From CAIJXB01 sp964455905 (GTDB lineage Bacteria; Chlamydiota; Chlamydiia; Chlamydiales; Rhabdochlamydiaceae): 64,000 nucleotides of DNA. The translations under genes were made by a program, and so were the position numbers. The stretch's first letter is position 1. Each line of letters begins with the position of its first letter. Under the pieces are notes generated by a model. That model searched no databases. It saw only the letters and a program-made list of their open reading frames with translations, and was not told where the DNA came from. Shown here piece by piece: positions 42,928 to 53,100 of the stretch. The DNA lies in the NCBI GenBank assembly GCA_964455905.1, contig CAYVYN010000002.1:262409-326408 (forward strand), read 5' to 3'.

Positions 42928-43890
42928 CTATGGATCAAGGTGTGGTAAACGAGGGAAAGATAGAGGGGTATTTTGCAATCGTTCTGATTTACAAATATCA
43001 GAACACCATTGAAAATTTAACCCGTAGCTTTCCTCAAATGCCAATAAAAAGCGAGCCTCATCAGTAGGAGCAATCGAAGAGCCAACCATTTTTTGCGTAA
43101 GCAGTTTATGATACTCTTCTTGAGGATCATCCCCTCCCACATGAACTTTAAAATACTCTAAAGACTCCTTATCTTTTTCTGGATAAAGACCACTTAAACT
43201 ATTCCAAAGAGCCTCAATCATTTGACCCGCATGCATCTCAAAAGCAACCATAGTGGCACAACGAAGAACAGGGTCTCTTGAACCAAGTCCTTGTGTCAAC
43301 CGGATTAAATAGAGATCCGTTGGGTTTTTATAATTAGGAAGAATGTTTTTAGCAAAAACAGACTGAATATCTTTTTTTAATAAAGCAGCATGAAAATTTA
43401 AATTTGTATCTAAAAGCTGAGGAAGTGCTTGAATCCCTTTAGTCCGTAAAAGATAATTACCACCTGTTTCATCAAAACTCAAGAAAGCTCCAACAACAAA
43501 GGATTCTTCCATTTCTTTAGAAACACCTTTATTTCGAAAGATGCAATCAAAAATTAAATCTTTATAAGCTCCAGCTTGTAAAAAAGGAAAAGCTTCTGAC
43601 ATAGCTAAATAAGAACCCAGAACTCTTTCTATATTTTCTCGGGTGATTTCCTTAGAAAATGGGTGTTCCTTATATTTTGTTTCAACAACAGTATTTAAAG
43701 AGTCGACGATTTTCTTAGGGTCTACTAATGTAGATTTTATATTTTGCTCTTGGCGAATATTATCTGTTGGAACTGAAGAAAACTGTTTAAATGAAACAGC
43801 AGTAACTTTTGTTAAAAGATGTAGATTTCCATCTAGTTGTCTAGATACCATCGGTACCACAGGACGCATTAAGCGCGAAATAGAATGCAT
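42928..43890 (-). CDS. Helical protein, possibly heme-oxygenase-like (iron-containing redox/CADD-like superfamily)
   Basis: This is a 320-residue, mostly helical protein. The N-terminal ~75 residues are low in recognisable structure. The rest has helices with suggestive acidic and histidine residues: SFDETGGNYLL, AFEMHAGQMIEALWNSL, and YFKVHVGGDDPQEEYHKLL. The last recalls the H-x3-D...H helix of diiron heme-oxygenase-like proteins such as chlamydial CADD (YFxxHxxxDxxH). The spacing of the last histidine differs, so metal binding is uncertain. AAGGAG precedes the ATG. The gene starts 9 bp after the tandem-OB gene, so the two are co-transcribed. I would not assign a reaction. Confidence 0.55.
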   Translation of the reverse strand: MHSISRLMRPVVPMVSRQLDGNLHLLTKVTAVSFKQFSSVPTDNIRQEQNIKSTLVDPKKIVDSLNTVVETKYKEHPFSKEITRENIERVLGSYLAMSEAFPFLQAGAYKDLIFDCIFRNKGVSKEMEESFVVGAFLSFDETGGNYLLRTKGIQALPQLLDTNLNFHAALLKKDIQSVFAKNILPNYKNPTDLYLIRLTQGLGSRDPVLRCATMVAFEMHAGQMIEALWNSLSGLYPEKDKESLEYFKVHVGGDDPQEEYHKLLTQKMVGSSIAPTDEARFLLAFEESYGLNFQWCSDICKSERLQNTPLSFPRLPHLDP

Positions 43891-43899
43891 AGTAACTCC

Positions 43900-44673
43900 T
43901 TAAGCTAATTTAAAACCGTTTTCTACAATTTTAGCAGGCTCCAAAACTGATCTTCCTCCAAAAGTGCATAAAATCGACTCATTTCCACTACCTAAAAAAA
44001 GCTCGATCTTGTCGTTTGGGTCTAAATTCGTAAGAACAAGGACTTGTCTACCAATTAAGGAATCAAGAGATACCTCGTTATTTAGCATAGCAATACAGGT
44101 TCTCTTCCCCAATTCCCCTAAATTAATAGAAAAAAGAACTCTATTAACTATTCCCGTTAAAGGATGAAGATCTTGAAACTCTTCAAGAGTCCCAATCCTT
44201 AAATCAGCAGTCAAAAACTCTCCCCAATTTAAATCTCTAGAATTATGATCGAAAACTACATCTTCGGCTAAAAGACTTACTTTAGCCCCTAGAGCTACTT
44301 GAGAAGATGGCTTCATAAAAACAGTAGAAGCTCGTTTCTCTTCAGCATTTGAAGTTTCCTTTTGCACACCTGTGATGAGGCAATCAGACATGTTTTTTCC
44401 TATTTGCTTTCTTGGAAAGTTAATTACAGTAAGCAAACGCTCACCAGTAATTTCCTCTACAGTATGATTAGCACAAAGTTGTGCAGAGCTTGTATAAACA
44501 TCTTTCTTATATAGCGCTTTATGCTCTGCCATAAGAAGTTCATTGAAACAAAGCCTAATCAAATAGGCAGGTATACTTGCCGAAGGATTCGGCTCTACGC
44601 GGATTGCTTGACCTACAGTCATGCAAATCTTCTGAAAATCAAGATAACTCACAGATCTTAAAACAGCTGACAT
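43900..44673 (-). CDS. Tandem tRNA-binding-domain protein (two CsaA/EMAPII-type OB folds)
   Basis: Residues about 11-105 match CsaA along their length: FQKICMTVGQAIRVEPNP, then SSAQLCANHTVEEITGERL and LLTVINFPRKQIGKNMSDCL (CsaA has SSAQIT..YTPEELIGKQV and VVNFPPKQIGxFMSEVL). Residues about 152-225 form a second tRNA-binding OB domain: ADLRIGTLEEF, DLHPLTG, LFSINLGELGKRTCIAML and SLIGRQVLVLTNLDP. CsaA itself is a ~110-residue homodimer with export-chaperone or tRNA-binding properties, so this gene may encode a built-in dimer. AGGAAG precedes the start. It is followed within 9 bp by the 42928 gene. I have not seen this double arrangement described. Confidence 0.72.
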   Translation of the reverse strand: MSAVLRSVSYLDFQKICMTVGQAIRVEPNPSASIPAYLIRLCFNELLMAEHKALYKKDVYTSSAQLCANHTVEEITGERLLTVINFPRKQIGKNMSDCLITGVQKETSNAEEKRASTVFMKPSSQVALGAKVSLLAEDVVFDHNSRDLNWGEFLTADLRIGTLEEFQDLHPLTGIVNRVLFSINLGELGKRTCIAMLNNEVSLDSLIGRQVLVLTNLDPNDKIELFLGSGNESILCTFGGRSVLEPAKIVENGFKLA

Positions 44674-44908
44674 CGTTACTCTTCCTATATTTATAATAAA
44701 TTTACAAAAAAAACAGAAAAAACTCGCAAATTCTTAACACAAAAAAGTGTTAATTTTGCTTAAGAACATGCTAGCGAGCGAAAATATACCATCGAGTGAT
44801 TTGAGAACTCAAGATCTTTTATGAAAATTTCACACAAAAAATATTCAAAATAGATTTCAAAAAACATTTCTCTAAAAAAAACATAAATAACAAATTTAAA
44901 ATATATAA

Positions 44909-47020
44909 TTATTTACTATTTACGGCAGATTTTTTAGAACTAGTCATAGGCTTTTTAGCTGCCTGCGTGATATTTTTTTGTGTTTTTATGTTCTCCAAAG
45001 ACAGCTCCATAAGAACACCCTTTTCTGATAAATAAAGAACAAAATGACCTTCAGAGGTGCTTATTGAGCCGGAAATAACTTTTCGCTGCAGAAGATGTCT
45101 TACTTGTTGTAAAGTCAGTTTTACCCCTTTATATTCTTTCCAAAGAACAAAACCACACCCATCTCGCCAGCCTGAACAGCCAAATCCCTTTTGCCCTTCA
45201 ATAATCGGTTTTCTACAACGGGGGCAAAGACCAAAAATACTCTCGTTCACACGAGAAGAATCACTCTTATTAATAAGGTCTTTTATATAATTAGTAATTT
45301 CCTGCATGAACATAGAAGCCTGAAACTCCCCCTGCTCAATCTCTTTTAACTTGGATTCCCATTCTCCAGTAAGCTCTGGCGACTTCAAACTTGGATCTTG
45401 TATTAAAGCAATAAGATAACGACCTAGATCTGTAGCTGAAACAGATTTTTTTTCTCGAACTATGTAGCCACGCTTTAATAGCGTTTCAATAATAGCGGCA
45501 CGTGTAGCAGGAGTCCCTAGCCCTTTTTGTTTTAATGCTTCTTTAAGAAGCTCATCTTCTACAAACTTACCAGCTGTTTCCATAGCGCCAAGAAGAGTTC
45601 CTTCTGTAAAATGTCTTGGAGGCTCTGTTTTGCCTTGTTTCACAAAAGGATCATGGGGACCTTCTTCTCCAATAACAAAAAGAGGAAGTTCTTGATCTTC
45701 TTCTTTCTGTTTCTCTGCATCGTCCGCTTCTTTGGCATAAAGGCTAGTCCAACCAGGATCCACAATTTGCACTCCTCTAGCTTGAAAAGAATGCTTCTCA
45801 CAACCACCCTCGACGGAAGTAACACTTTTGATACAACTAGGATAAAAAACCGCAATAAACCTATTTACAATCGCACTAAAAACCTTCTGAGAACCTGGAG
45901 AAAGTCCGCCTGGAATCTTTCCTGTAGGAATAATCGCATGGTGCTCGCCTGTTTTCTGGTTATTAATGATTCTAGAGCTGAAAGGTAGCGAAGATAAATT
46001 TAAGACTGCTATTTCTGACTGTCTAATAGACGTTAACTGCTGTAAAATCTTAGGAACTTCTCCCTTCATGTCACTTCCTAAAAACTTGGAGTCTGTACGG
46101 GGATAAGATATAGCCTTACTTTCATATAGTGATTGAGCAATTTCTAAAGTTTCACTTGCCGACATACCATGTCTTTTGTTCATATCACGTTGCAAGTCTG
46201 TTAAATCATACAAAAAAGGAGGCGCGACCTTTTCAGTTTTGCCTTCTACTTTTTGTACCTTAAAAAGATGAGGTTTAATTTCTTCTAAAAGAGCGAGAGC
46301 CTTAGCTTCAACCTTAAATCTATCTCCCTTATACTTGAAAATGGTGTTTCTATATTTTGTTTTTAGTTCCCAAAAAGGTTCAGAAACAAAACTACGTATC
46401 TCATCATCTTTTTGTACTATAAGAGCAAGGACCGGAGTTTGAACGCGCCCAACACTCCAAAGAATCTCACCACGTCCATAACGAACAGTAAAATTGCGGG
46501 TAGCATTTAACCCAACAATCCAATCCGACTCGCTACGACATTTAGCAGCCGCATAGAGGTTATTAAAGTCACTACCAGGCCTTAAATGATCAAACGCTTT
46601 CTTCATAGCTTCATCAGTCAAAGACGTAAGCCAAAGTCTTTTGAATTCTTTATTCTCTGCGCCTGCTAAAGATAAAATATAACGAAAAATAAGCTCACCC
46701 TCTCTGCCAGCGTCAGTTGCTGCAATAATTTCAGTAGAAGATTTGATGAGCTTTTTAATTACTCCGAACTGTTTAGAAACACCAGGATTGTTAACTAGTT
46801 TTAACTCGAAATTAGCAGGAACTATAGGAAGTGTTGCTAAAGACCATTTTTTCAAAAGCGGATCGTATTCTTCTGGTTCTTTCAAACTAACAAGATGGCC
46901 AAAGGCCCAGGTTACCTGAAATCCATTTCCCTCAAAATATCCATCCAATCTGTTTTTAGCACCTAAAAACGCAGAGATTTCTTTAGCTACAGAAGGTTTT
47001 TCAGTTACAACTACCTTCAT
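44909..47020 (-). CDS. topB: DNA topoisomerase III (type IA)
   Basis: This is a type IA topoisomerase, 703 residues. The Toprim start VVTEKPSVAKEISAFLG and the metal-binding DAGREGELIFRYI are typical of topoisomerase III rather than TopA. The catalytic tyrosine lies in AISYPRTDSKFL, followed by PTGKIPGGLSPGSQKV and TPATRAAIIETLLKRGYI. A C-terminal zinc-finger-like segment has CPRCRKP and FGCSGWRDGC, then a Lys/Ser-rich tail. GGAGAAAGG lies just before the ATG. Classical Chlamydia carry TopA but, as far as I recall, no TopB. TopB genes of this kind often travel with plasmids or integrative elements, so the gene may have been acquired with the accessory region around it. Confidence 0.9.
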   Translation of the reverse strand: MKVVVTEKPSVAKEISAFLGAKNRLDGYFEGNGFQVTWAFGHLVSLKEPEEYDPLLKKWSLATLPIVPANFELKLVNNPGVSKQFGVIKKLIKSSTEIIAATDAGREGELIFRYILSLAGAENKEFKRLWLTSLTDEAMKKAFDHLRPGSDFNNLYAAAKCRSESDWIVGLNATRNFTVRYGRGEILWSVGRVQTPVLALIVQKDDEIRSFVSEPFWELKTKYRNTIFKYKGDRFKVEAKALALLEEIKPHLFKVQKVEGKTEKVAPPFLYDLTDLQRDMNKRHGMSASETLEIAQSLYESKAISYPRTDSKFLGSDMKGEVPKILQQLTSIRQSEIAVLNLSSLPFSSRIINNQKTGEHHAIIPTGKIPGGLSPGSQKVFSAIVNRFIAVFYPSCIKSVTSVEGGCEKHSFQARGVQIVDPGWTSLYAKEADDAEKQKEEDQELPLFVIGEEGPHDPFVKQGKTEPPRHFTEGTLLGAMETAGKFVEDELLKEALKQKGLGTPATRAAIIETLLKRGYIVREKKSVSATDLGRYLIALIQDPSLKSPELTGEWESKLKEIEQGEFQASMFMQEITNYIKDLINKSDSSRVNESIFGLCPRCRKPIIEGQKGFGCSGWRDGCGFVLWKEYKGVKLTLQQVRHLLQRKVISGSISTSEGHFVLYLSEKGVLMELSLENIKTQKNITQAAKKPMTSSKKSAVNSK

Positions 47021-47296
47021 CCTTTCTCCTTAAAAAAGTAATCATTCAAATAGTATAAGAAAACAAGAAAAAAAAACATGAAGAATTTTCAGAATTGTTC
47101 TGTAATAGATCGATAAATTGTATTAGAGAATTTTTCTACTCTTAAATCAAAGAAAATCCTTTTTGTAAAAGACTAGAACAAAGATAGATTTGCCTCAAAT
47201 AGATTAAAAAGAAATAAAAGAGCTCGCAAAAAATTCCCAATCAATTAACACATCCTAAAGACTCAATTATTAACAACAATCATTCAAAATTTCAAA

Positions 47297-50116
47297 TTAA
47301 TAAACCAAAGACTCGTACTGAATAAATACACTCTCCAAAAACCACTGTCCCTCTGTAACTCCCAGTTCATCGGCGTCTACATATTCAAAAGGAGCCATAC
47401 TTCCTAAAGAATGCACAGGATTGGGATAGACTTTGTTACCAGGTTTTTCTGAAAGTAGGGTTAGATTTAGCTCTCTTGCTCTCTTTAAACAAGCTTGATT
47501 TAAAACATCTACTATCTGGGTAGGACATTGCGCCTGAGAGTAAATGCGATCTTGCAAAAGTATAGGACAAGAGCTCTTTTTATCCCAAAGCAGTCGTAAA
47601 ATACATCTCGCTTGAATTTCTCCCTTGTCGTTGACTACAGCAACAACCCTGTTTTTTCCATCCATTAGATAGCCGAGCAGACATTTACTGATATGAGGGT
47701 CTCTATCTACTCTTTGACAACTTCCGGAAACTTCTGAGCCTAGTACTAGTAAAAGAGCAGGATCGTCTGTATCCACTACTTTCCAATCATCGTAAAGCTG
47801 CTGAGGCCTATTTGTAGCAACTTCTTTAAGTGTTGCAAGCTTACCTTCTAAGTCATTGATTAGCTCAACTTCCGGATTAATTCTAGATAAACGACAGATT
47901 AAATTTTTGAGGATTCGAATTGTGTCTTCAGAAGATATATCAGGCTCCATTAGTTGTAACATTTTTTCTTGTATCCCGAGATTTACTACCTTGGCACCAT
48001 TTTCTGAGCTCTTTATAGCCTCTTTTACCTTTTTTAAAGACTCCTCTAAAGAAATAGCATTTTCAAGAACATCTGCAACATAAGGGATGCTATCTTTAGA
48101 AAAATGCCTATCTCTCATGATTTTTTCTATAAAAAAAGCGAGGAAATCAATTGACTTATCTTCTTTAAAAGAGCCTTTATCTTCACTTAAAAAAGACTCT
48201 AAAGAATATTCTGCTCCCTTTTTCCACAGCTCTTCTAAAGTAGGATCTTTAAAAACCTCTTGGAGGTGAGGATTATTCTTTTTTTCATATCGCCTCTCTT
48301 TAAAAGAGCCATCGAAGATTCCTTGCACATAACTTTGCAAAATAGGCTTACAAAGTTCTTTTTCATAGGGAGGGAGCCTTTCAATAGTTGCTGCATAAGT
48401 AAAAATAGCGTCTTTACTTCGAAAGCTCTCTTGAAATTTTAGAAATATAGGAAAAAAATCGTCAGTATCCGCTAATCCGAAACGCTCCATAAACTCTCTT
48501 TCTAAAATACCTACAAGCTGAGAAGGGTCTTCTAGCTCTTTTATTTCCTGATCCTTTCCAAAAGAAAGACACTCAAATACCATAAGAGCTCTCTGATAGA
48601 CCATTTTAGGCGAAGGATTTTCTCCTCTAAATAACAACCTAGTCACTACAAACCCTTTTTCTTCTAAAGATAGAATATTATTTTTTGTAAGCATAACTAA
48701 ACATTCCAAAAGAACATTAATACGACGTATTTCTTTAAAATCTTTATGCTTAAAAGCAGCTGCTATTTTCTGATAATGCTCACTTTCTACTAAAGAAGCC
48801 AAGAGCATAAGAGGTAAAGCATGCCTTGGATTCGCTGTTGATTTCTTTGAGAGATCTTTCCAATTTTGTAAGGCCGTCTCTTCTTTTAAGGTCTCCACTA
48901 AATGACCTATCAAAGCTCTACGGATAACGGGATTTCTTAGACTCAAAAGTCCTTCGATCAGTTTTTCCCCTTCTCTTTGATTTGACAAAGGGACCTCTTT
49001 TAACTGAAACCCTAAACAAACCAACGCTAAACATCGCAACGTCTCATCTCTCACTAAAATATTTTTTTCTCTAGCTAGTTCTTCCCCTACCTCTTTAAAA
49101 AGAGAAGACTCAGTACTACGTATAAAAACTTCTATTTCATAATCATTTAATTCTCTATCTTGGAATAACAGCAGCGATGGATATAAAGCTTCGGTTTCAG
49201 GTTTTTTTATTAAAAAATTTCGACAGGAAATCAGTTGTTGATTTCCAGCTCCAATAAAAAAAATATGTAATAGCTCTATTTGATCCCTGATCTGATAGTT
49301 TTGAATATAAAAAGACAATACATACCCATTTTGCCCTGCTGCAATCTTCGCTATTTCAATCAAAGCAGCCCGATCTCTAATCCTATAATTTTGGATGTAA
49401 AGAGACACCGCCTCCCCATCTTTCGCAGCTGCAATCTTCGCGATTTCAAATAAAGCAGTCTGATCGGTGATCTTATACCTTTGAATATAAGTAGACACTC
49501 CCCATCCATTTTGTCCTGCTGCAATCTTCGCTATTTCAAGTAATGCAGTCTGATCCGTGATCTTATACTTTTGAATATAAGTAGACACTCCCCACCCATT
49601 TTGTCTTGCTGCAATCTTCGCTATCTCAATTAAAGCAGCAGGGTCCCTGATTCGATAATTTTGGATGTAAAGAGACACTGCCTCCCCATCTTTGGCAGCT
49701 GCAATCTTCGCTATTTGAACTAATTCAGTCTGATCCGTGATCAAATATGTTCGAATATGGCAAGAAAATTCGCTTGAACTTTCAATAGCTCCGATTTTAG
49801 CTACTTCGGCGCGTAAAATCTCTTCATCATAAAAGGTTGCACTCAGCTCTTCCTTCTTGTATTTCTCAGATAGATTAAAAGCGATAGCGAGCTCATGACA
49901 AATAACTCTGAATGTCTTAATGTCCTCAGGACACAATTGTTTTTTAATAACAAAAACCCAATTATTGACAAACTCATTCGTAACCTGTGAGACATCAGAT
50001 ACACTCTTTTGAAAAATAGAATGTATTTTCTCTTTAAAATATTCTTCTTCGCTAGATACAAGATTGATTATGTTTTGAACATCAGACTGCTTAATAGAAT
50101 TTTCAATATAAAACAC
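47297..50116 (-). CDS. Array paralogue 1 (30-residue-repeat protein, N-terminal type 1, 6 repeats)
   Basis: This is the last copy of the tandem family in the direction of transcription: 939 residues, function unknown. Residues 1-100 are a helical head starting FYIENSIKQSDVQNIINL (type 1). Residues 101-280 are six exact 30-residue repeats. A degenerate cap (ELLHIFFIGAGNQQ) leads into a ~600-residue conserved body with HEAT-like stretches (RDETLRCLALVCLGFQL, LLSLRNPVIRRALIGHLVE). The C-terminal domain has DPALLLVLGSEVSGSCQRV, GEIQARCILRLLWDKK and PFEYVDADELGV. The start is GTG. No Shine-Dalgarno is visible, only TTTGG followed by a T run. The linker before the repeats is short, as in paralogue 2. 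The C-terminal Cys and Arg-rich segment is the best place to look for an activity. Confidence 0.85.
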   Translation of the reverse strand: MFYIENSIKQSDVQNIINLVSSEEEYFKEKIHSIFQKSVSDVSQVTNEFVNNWVFVIKKQLCPEDIKTFRVICHELAIAFNLSEKYKKEELSATFYDEEILRAEVAKIGAIESSSEFSCHIRTYLITDQTELVQIAKIAAAKDGEAVSLYIQNYRIRDPAALIEIAKIAARQNGWGVSTYIQKYKITDQTALLEIAKIAAGQNGWGVSTYIQRYKITDQTALFEIAKIAAAKDGEAVSLYIQNYRIRDRAALIEIAKIAAGQNGYVLSFYIQNYQIRDQIELLHIFFIGAGNQQLISCRNFLIKKPETEALYPSLLLFQDRELNDYEIEVFIRSTESSLFKEVGEELAREKNILVRDETLRCLALVCLGFQLKEVPLSNQREGEKLIEGLLSLRNPVIRRALIGHLVETLKEETALQNWKDLSKKSTANPRHALPLMLLASLVESEHYQKIAAAFKHKDFKEIRRINVLLECLVMLTKNNILSLEEKGFVVTRLLFRGENPSPKMVYQRALMVFECLSFGKDQEIKELEDPSQLVGILEREFMERFGLADTDDFFPIFLKFQESFRSKDAIFTYAATIERLPPYEKELCKPILQSYVQGIFDGSFKERRYEKKNNPHLQEVFKDPTLEELWKKGAEYSLESFLSEDKGSFKEDKSIDFLAFFIEKIMRDRHFSKDSIPYVADVLENAISLEESLKKVKEAIKSSENGAKVVNLGIQEKMLQLMEPDISSEDTIRILKNLICRLSRINPEVELINDLEGKLATLKEVATNRPQQLYDDWKVVDTDDPALLLVLGSEVSGSCQRVDRDPHISKCLLGYLMDGKNRVVAVVNDKGEIQARCILRLLWDKKSSCPILLQDRIYSQAQCPTQIVDVLNQACLKRARELNLTLLSEKPGNKVYPNPVHSLGSMAPFEYVDADELGVTEGQWFLESVFIQYESLVY
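49277..49816 (-). repeat. Six 90-bp repeats in array paralogue 1
   Basis: The units are exactly 30 codons each, starting at residues 101, 131, 161, 191, 221 and 251. The first is degenerate. Units 2 and 5 are nearly identical (both KDGEAVSLYIQNYRIRD), as are units 3 and 4 (QNGWGVSTYIQ), which points to internal duplication. Confidence 0.9.
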
Positions 50117-50135
50117 GAAAAAAAACCAAATTTAA
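50117..50135 (-). promoter_or_regulatory. Common leader upstream of the array genes
   Basis: Directly before the start codon the minus strand reads AAATTTGG followed by 7-8 T. Equivalent text (TTTGG plus a T run) precedes paralogues 2, 3, 4 and 5 at the same distance. It has no Shine-Dalgarno. Its conservation across both N-terminal types suggests it is functional in initiation or was simply copied with the genes. Confidence 0.45.
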
Positions 50136-50194
50136 ATGATATTATTTAAAAAAACAAAAAACACATTCAAAATAAAAAATTTCAAATCAGCGAT

Positions 50195-53100
50195 TTAAGA
50201 ACTCTCTTTTTGCACAAACACTTCCTCCAAAACCCACTGCCCCTCTGTAACTCCTAACTCATCGGCATCTACGTATTCAAAGGGCGCCACGCTTCCTAAA
50301 GAATACACAGGATTGGGATACGCTTTGCTACTAAGAGTTTCTGAAAGTAGGGTTAGATTTAGCTCTTTTGCCCTCTGTAAACAAGCTTGATTTAAAACTT
50401 CTGCTATCTGGCTAGGACATTGCGCCTGAGAGTAAATCCGCTCTTGAAAAAGTATAGGACAAGAGTTCTTTTTGTCCCAAAGCAGGCGTAAAATACATCT
50501 CGCTTGAATTTCTCCCTTAGCATTGACTACAGCAACGGCTCTATTTTTCCCATCCATTAAATAATCCAGTAGACATTTATTAAGATCAGGATCTCCATCT
50601 ACCCTTTGACAACTTCCAGAAACTTCTGAGCCAAGTACTAGTAAAAGAGCAGGATCGTCTGTATCCACTACCTTCCAATCATCATAAAACTGCTGAAGCC
50701 TGTTTGTAGCAAGTGCCTTAAGTGTTGCAAGCTTACCTTCTAAGTCATTGATTAACTCAACTTTCGGATCACTCTTCGATAAACTATTGATCAGATTTTG
50801 GAGGATTCGAATTGTGTCTTCAGAAGATATCTGAGAGTCCATTAATTGTAACATTTTTTCTTGCAACCCAAGGATCCCTAATCTATCACGATTTTCAGGA
50901 TTCTTTATAGCCTCTTTTATCTTTTGTAAAGACTCCTCTAAATAAATAGGATTTTCAAGGAATTCTGTAACATAAGAGATGCTATCTTTAGGAAAATGCC
51001 TATCTCTCATGATTTTTTCTATAAAAAAAGCAAGGAAATCAATTGACTTATCTTCTTTAAAAGAGCTTTTATCTTCACTTAAAAAAGACTCTAAAGAATA
51101 TTCTACTCCCTTTTTCCATAGCTCTTCTAAAGTAGGATCTTTAAAAACCTCTTGGAGGTGAGGATTATTCTTTTTTTCATATCGCCTGTCTTTAAAAGAG
51201 CCATCGAGGATACCTTGTACATAACTTTGCAAAACAGGCTTACAAAGCTCTTTTTCATATAGAGGGAGCCTTTCAAGAGCTGCTGCATAAGTAACAATAG
51301 CGTCTTTACTTCGAAAGCTCTCTTGAAATTTTAGAAATATACAAAAAAAATCGTCAGTATCCGCTAATCCGAAACGCTCTATAAACTCTCTTTCTAAAAT
51401 ACCTACAAGCACTAAAGGGTCTTCTAACTCTTTTATTTCCTGCTCCTTTCCAAAAGAAAGACACTCTAATACCATAAGAGCGTTTTGATAGACCATTTTA
51501 GGCGAAGGATTTTCTCCTCTAAATAACAACCTAGTCACTACAAACCCTTTTTCTTCTAAAGATAGAATCTTATTTTTTGTAAGCATAACTAAACATTCCA
51601 AAAGCGCATTAATACGGCGTATTTCTTTAAAATCTTTATGCTTAAGAGTAACTCCTATTTTCTGATAATGCTCACTTTCTACTAAAGAAGCTAAGAGCAT
51701 AAGAGGCAAAGCATGCCTTAAATTCACTGTTGATTGAGACCTAAGATCTTTCCACTTTTTTAAAGCTGTATCTTCTTTTAAGGTCTCCACTAAATGACCT
51801 ATCAAAGCTCTACGCATAACGGGATTTCTTAGACTCAAAAGTCCTTTTACCAATTTCTCCCCTTCTCCTTGATTTACTAAAGGGACCTCTTTTAACTGAA
51901 ACCCTAAACAAACCAACGCTAAACATCGCAACGTCTCATCTCTCACTAAAATGTTTTTTTCTCTAGCTAGTTCTTCCCCTACCTCTTTAAAAAGAGAAGA
52001 CTCAATACTACGTATAAAAGCTTCTATTTCCAGATCATTTAATTCTCTATCTTGAAATAAAAGTAGTGAGGGATATAAATCTTCAGTCTCTGATTTTTTT
52101 ATTAAAAAATTTCGACAGTCAATGATTTGTTGATCTCGAGCTCCAATATAAAAAATCTGCAAAAGCTCTATTTGATCCGTGATCCCGTACTTTTGGATAT
52201 GAAGAGAAACTTTCCTTCCATTTTGCGCTGCCGCGATTTTCGCTATTTCAACTAATGCAGCCTGCTCTTTGATCTTATAATTTTGGATATAAGAAGAAAC
52301 TCCCCACCCAGATTGCTCTGCTGCAACCTTTGCTATCTCAACTAATGAAGCCTGTTTTTTGATCTTATAATTTTGGATATAGGAAGAAGCTCCGCACCCA
52401 CTTTGCGCTGCTGCAACCTTTGCTATTTCAACTAAAGTACCCTGACCCGTAATCCCATATTTCTGAATATACTCAGAGAGTCCTATTCCATCTTTGGCTG
52501 CTGCGATCTTTGCTATTTTAACTAAAGTACTCTGATCCGTAATTCCATAGTTCTGAATATACTCAGATGTTTTCTCCCCATTTTGCGCTGCTGCAACCTT
52601 TGCTATTTCAACTAAAGTGCTCTCATCCGTAATCCCATAGTTCTGGATATATTGAGACGCCCCCCCCCTTTTTTGCGCTGCTGCGATCTTCGCTATCTCA
52701 ATTAAAGCAACCTGATTATCGATCTCATAGTTTTGGATATAAAAAGACAACCCATGCCCATTTTGCGCTGCCGCGATCTTCGCTATTTCGATTAAAGCAT
52801 CCGGATCTTTGATCCCATAGTTTCGGATATTAAGAGAGACTCCCCATGCATTTTCTGCTGCCGCGATCTTCGCTATTTCAACTAATGCAGTCTGCTCGTT
52901 AATTCTATAAGTTTGCATATAGAGAGAAACTTCCCACCCATTTTTTGCAGCTGCAATCTTAGCCACTTCGACACGTAAAATCTCTTCTTCATAAAAAGTT
53001 GAACTCAGCTCTTCCTTTTTGTGTTTTTCAGATAGCTTAAAAGCGATAGCTAGCTCATGACAAACAATTTCGAATGCCTTAATATCCTCAGGACCGAATT

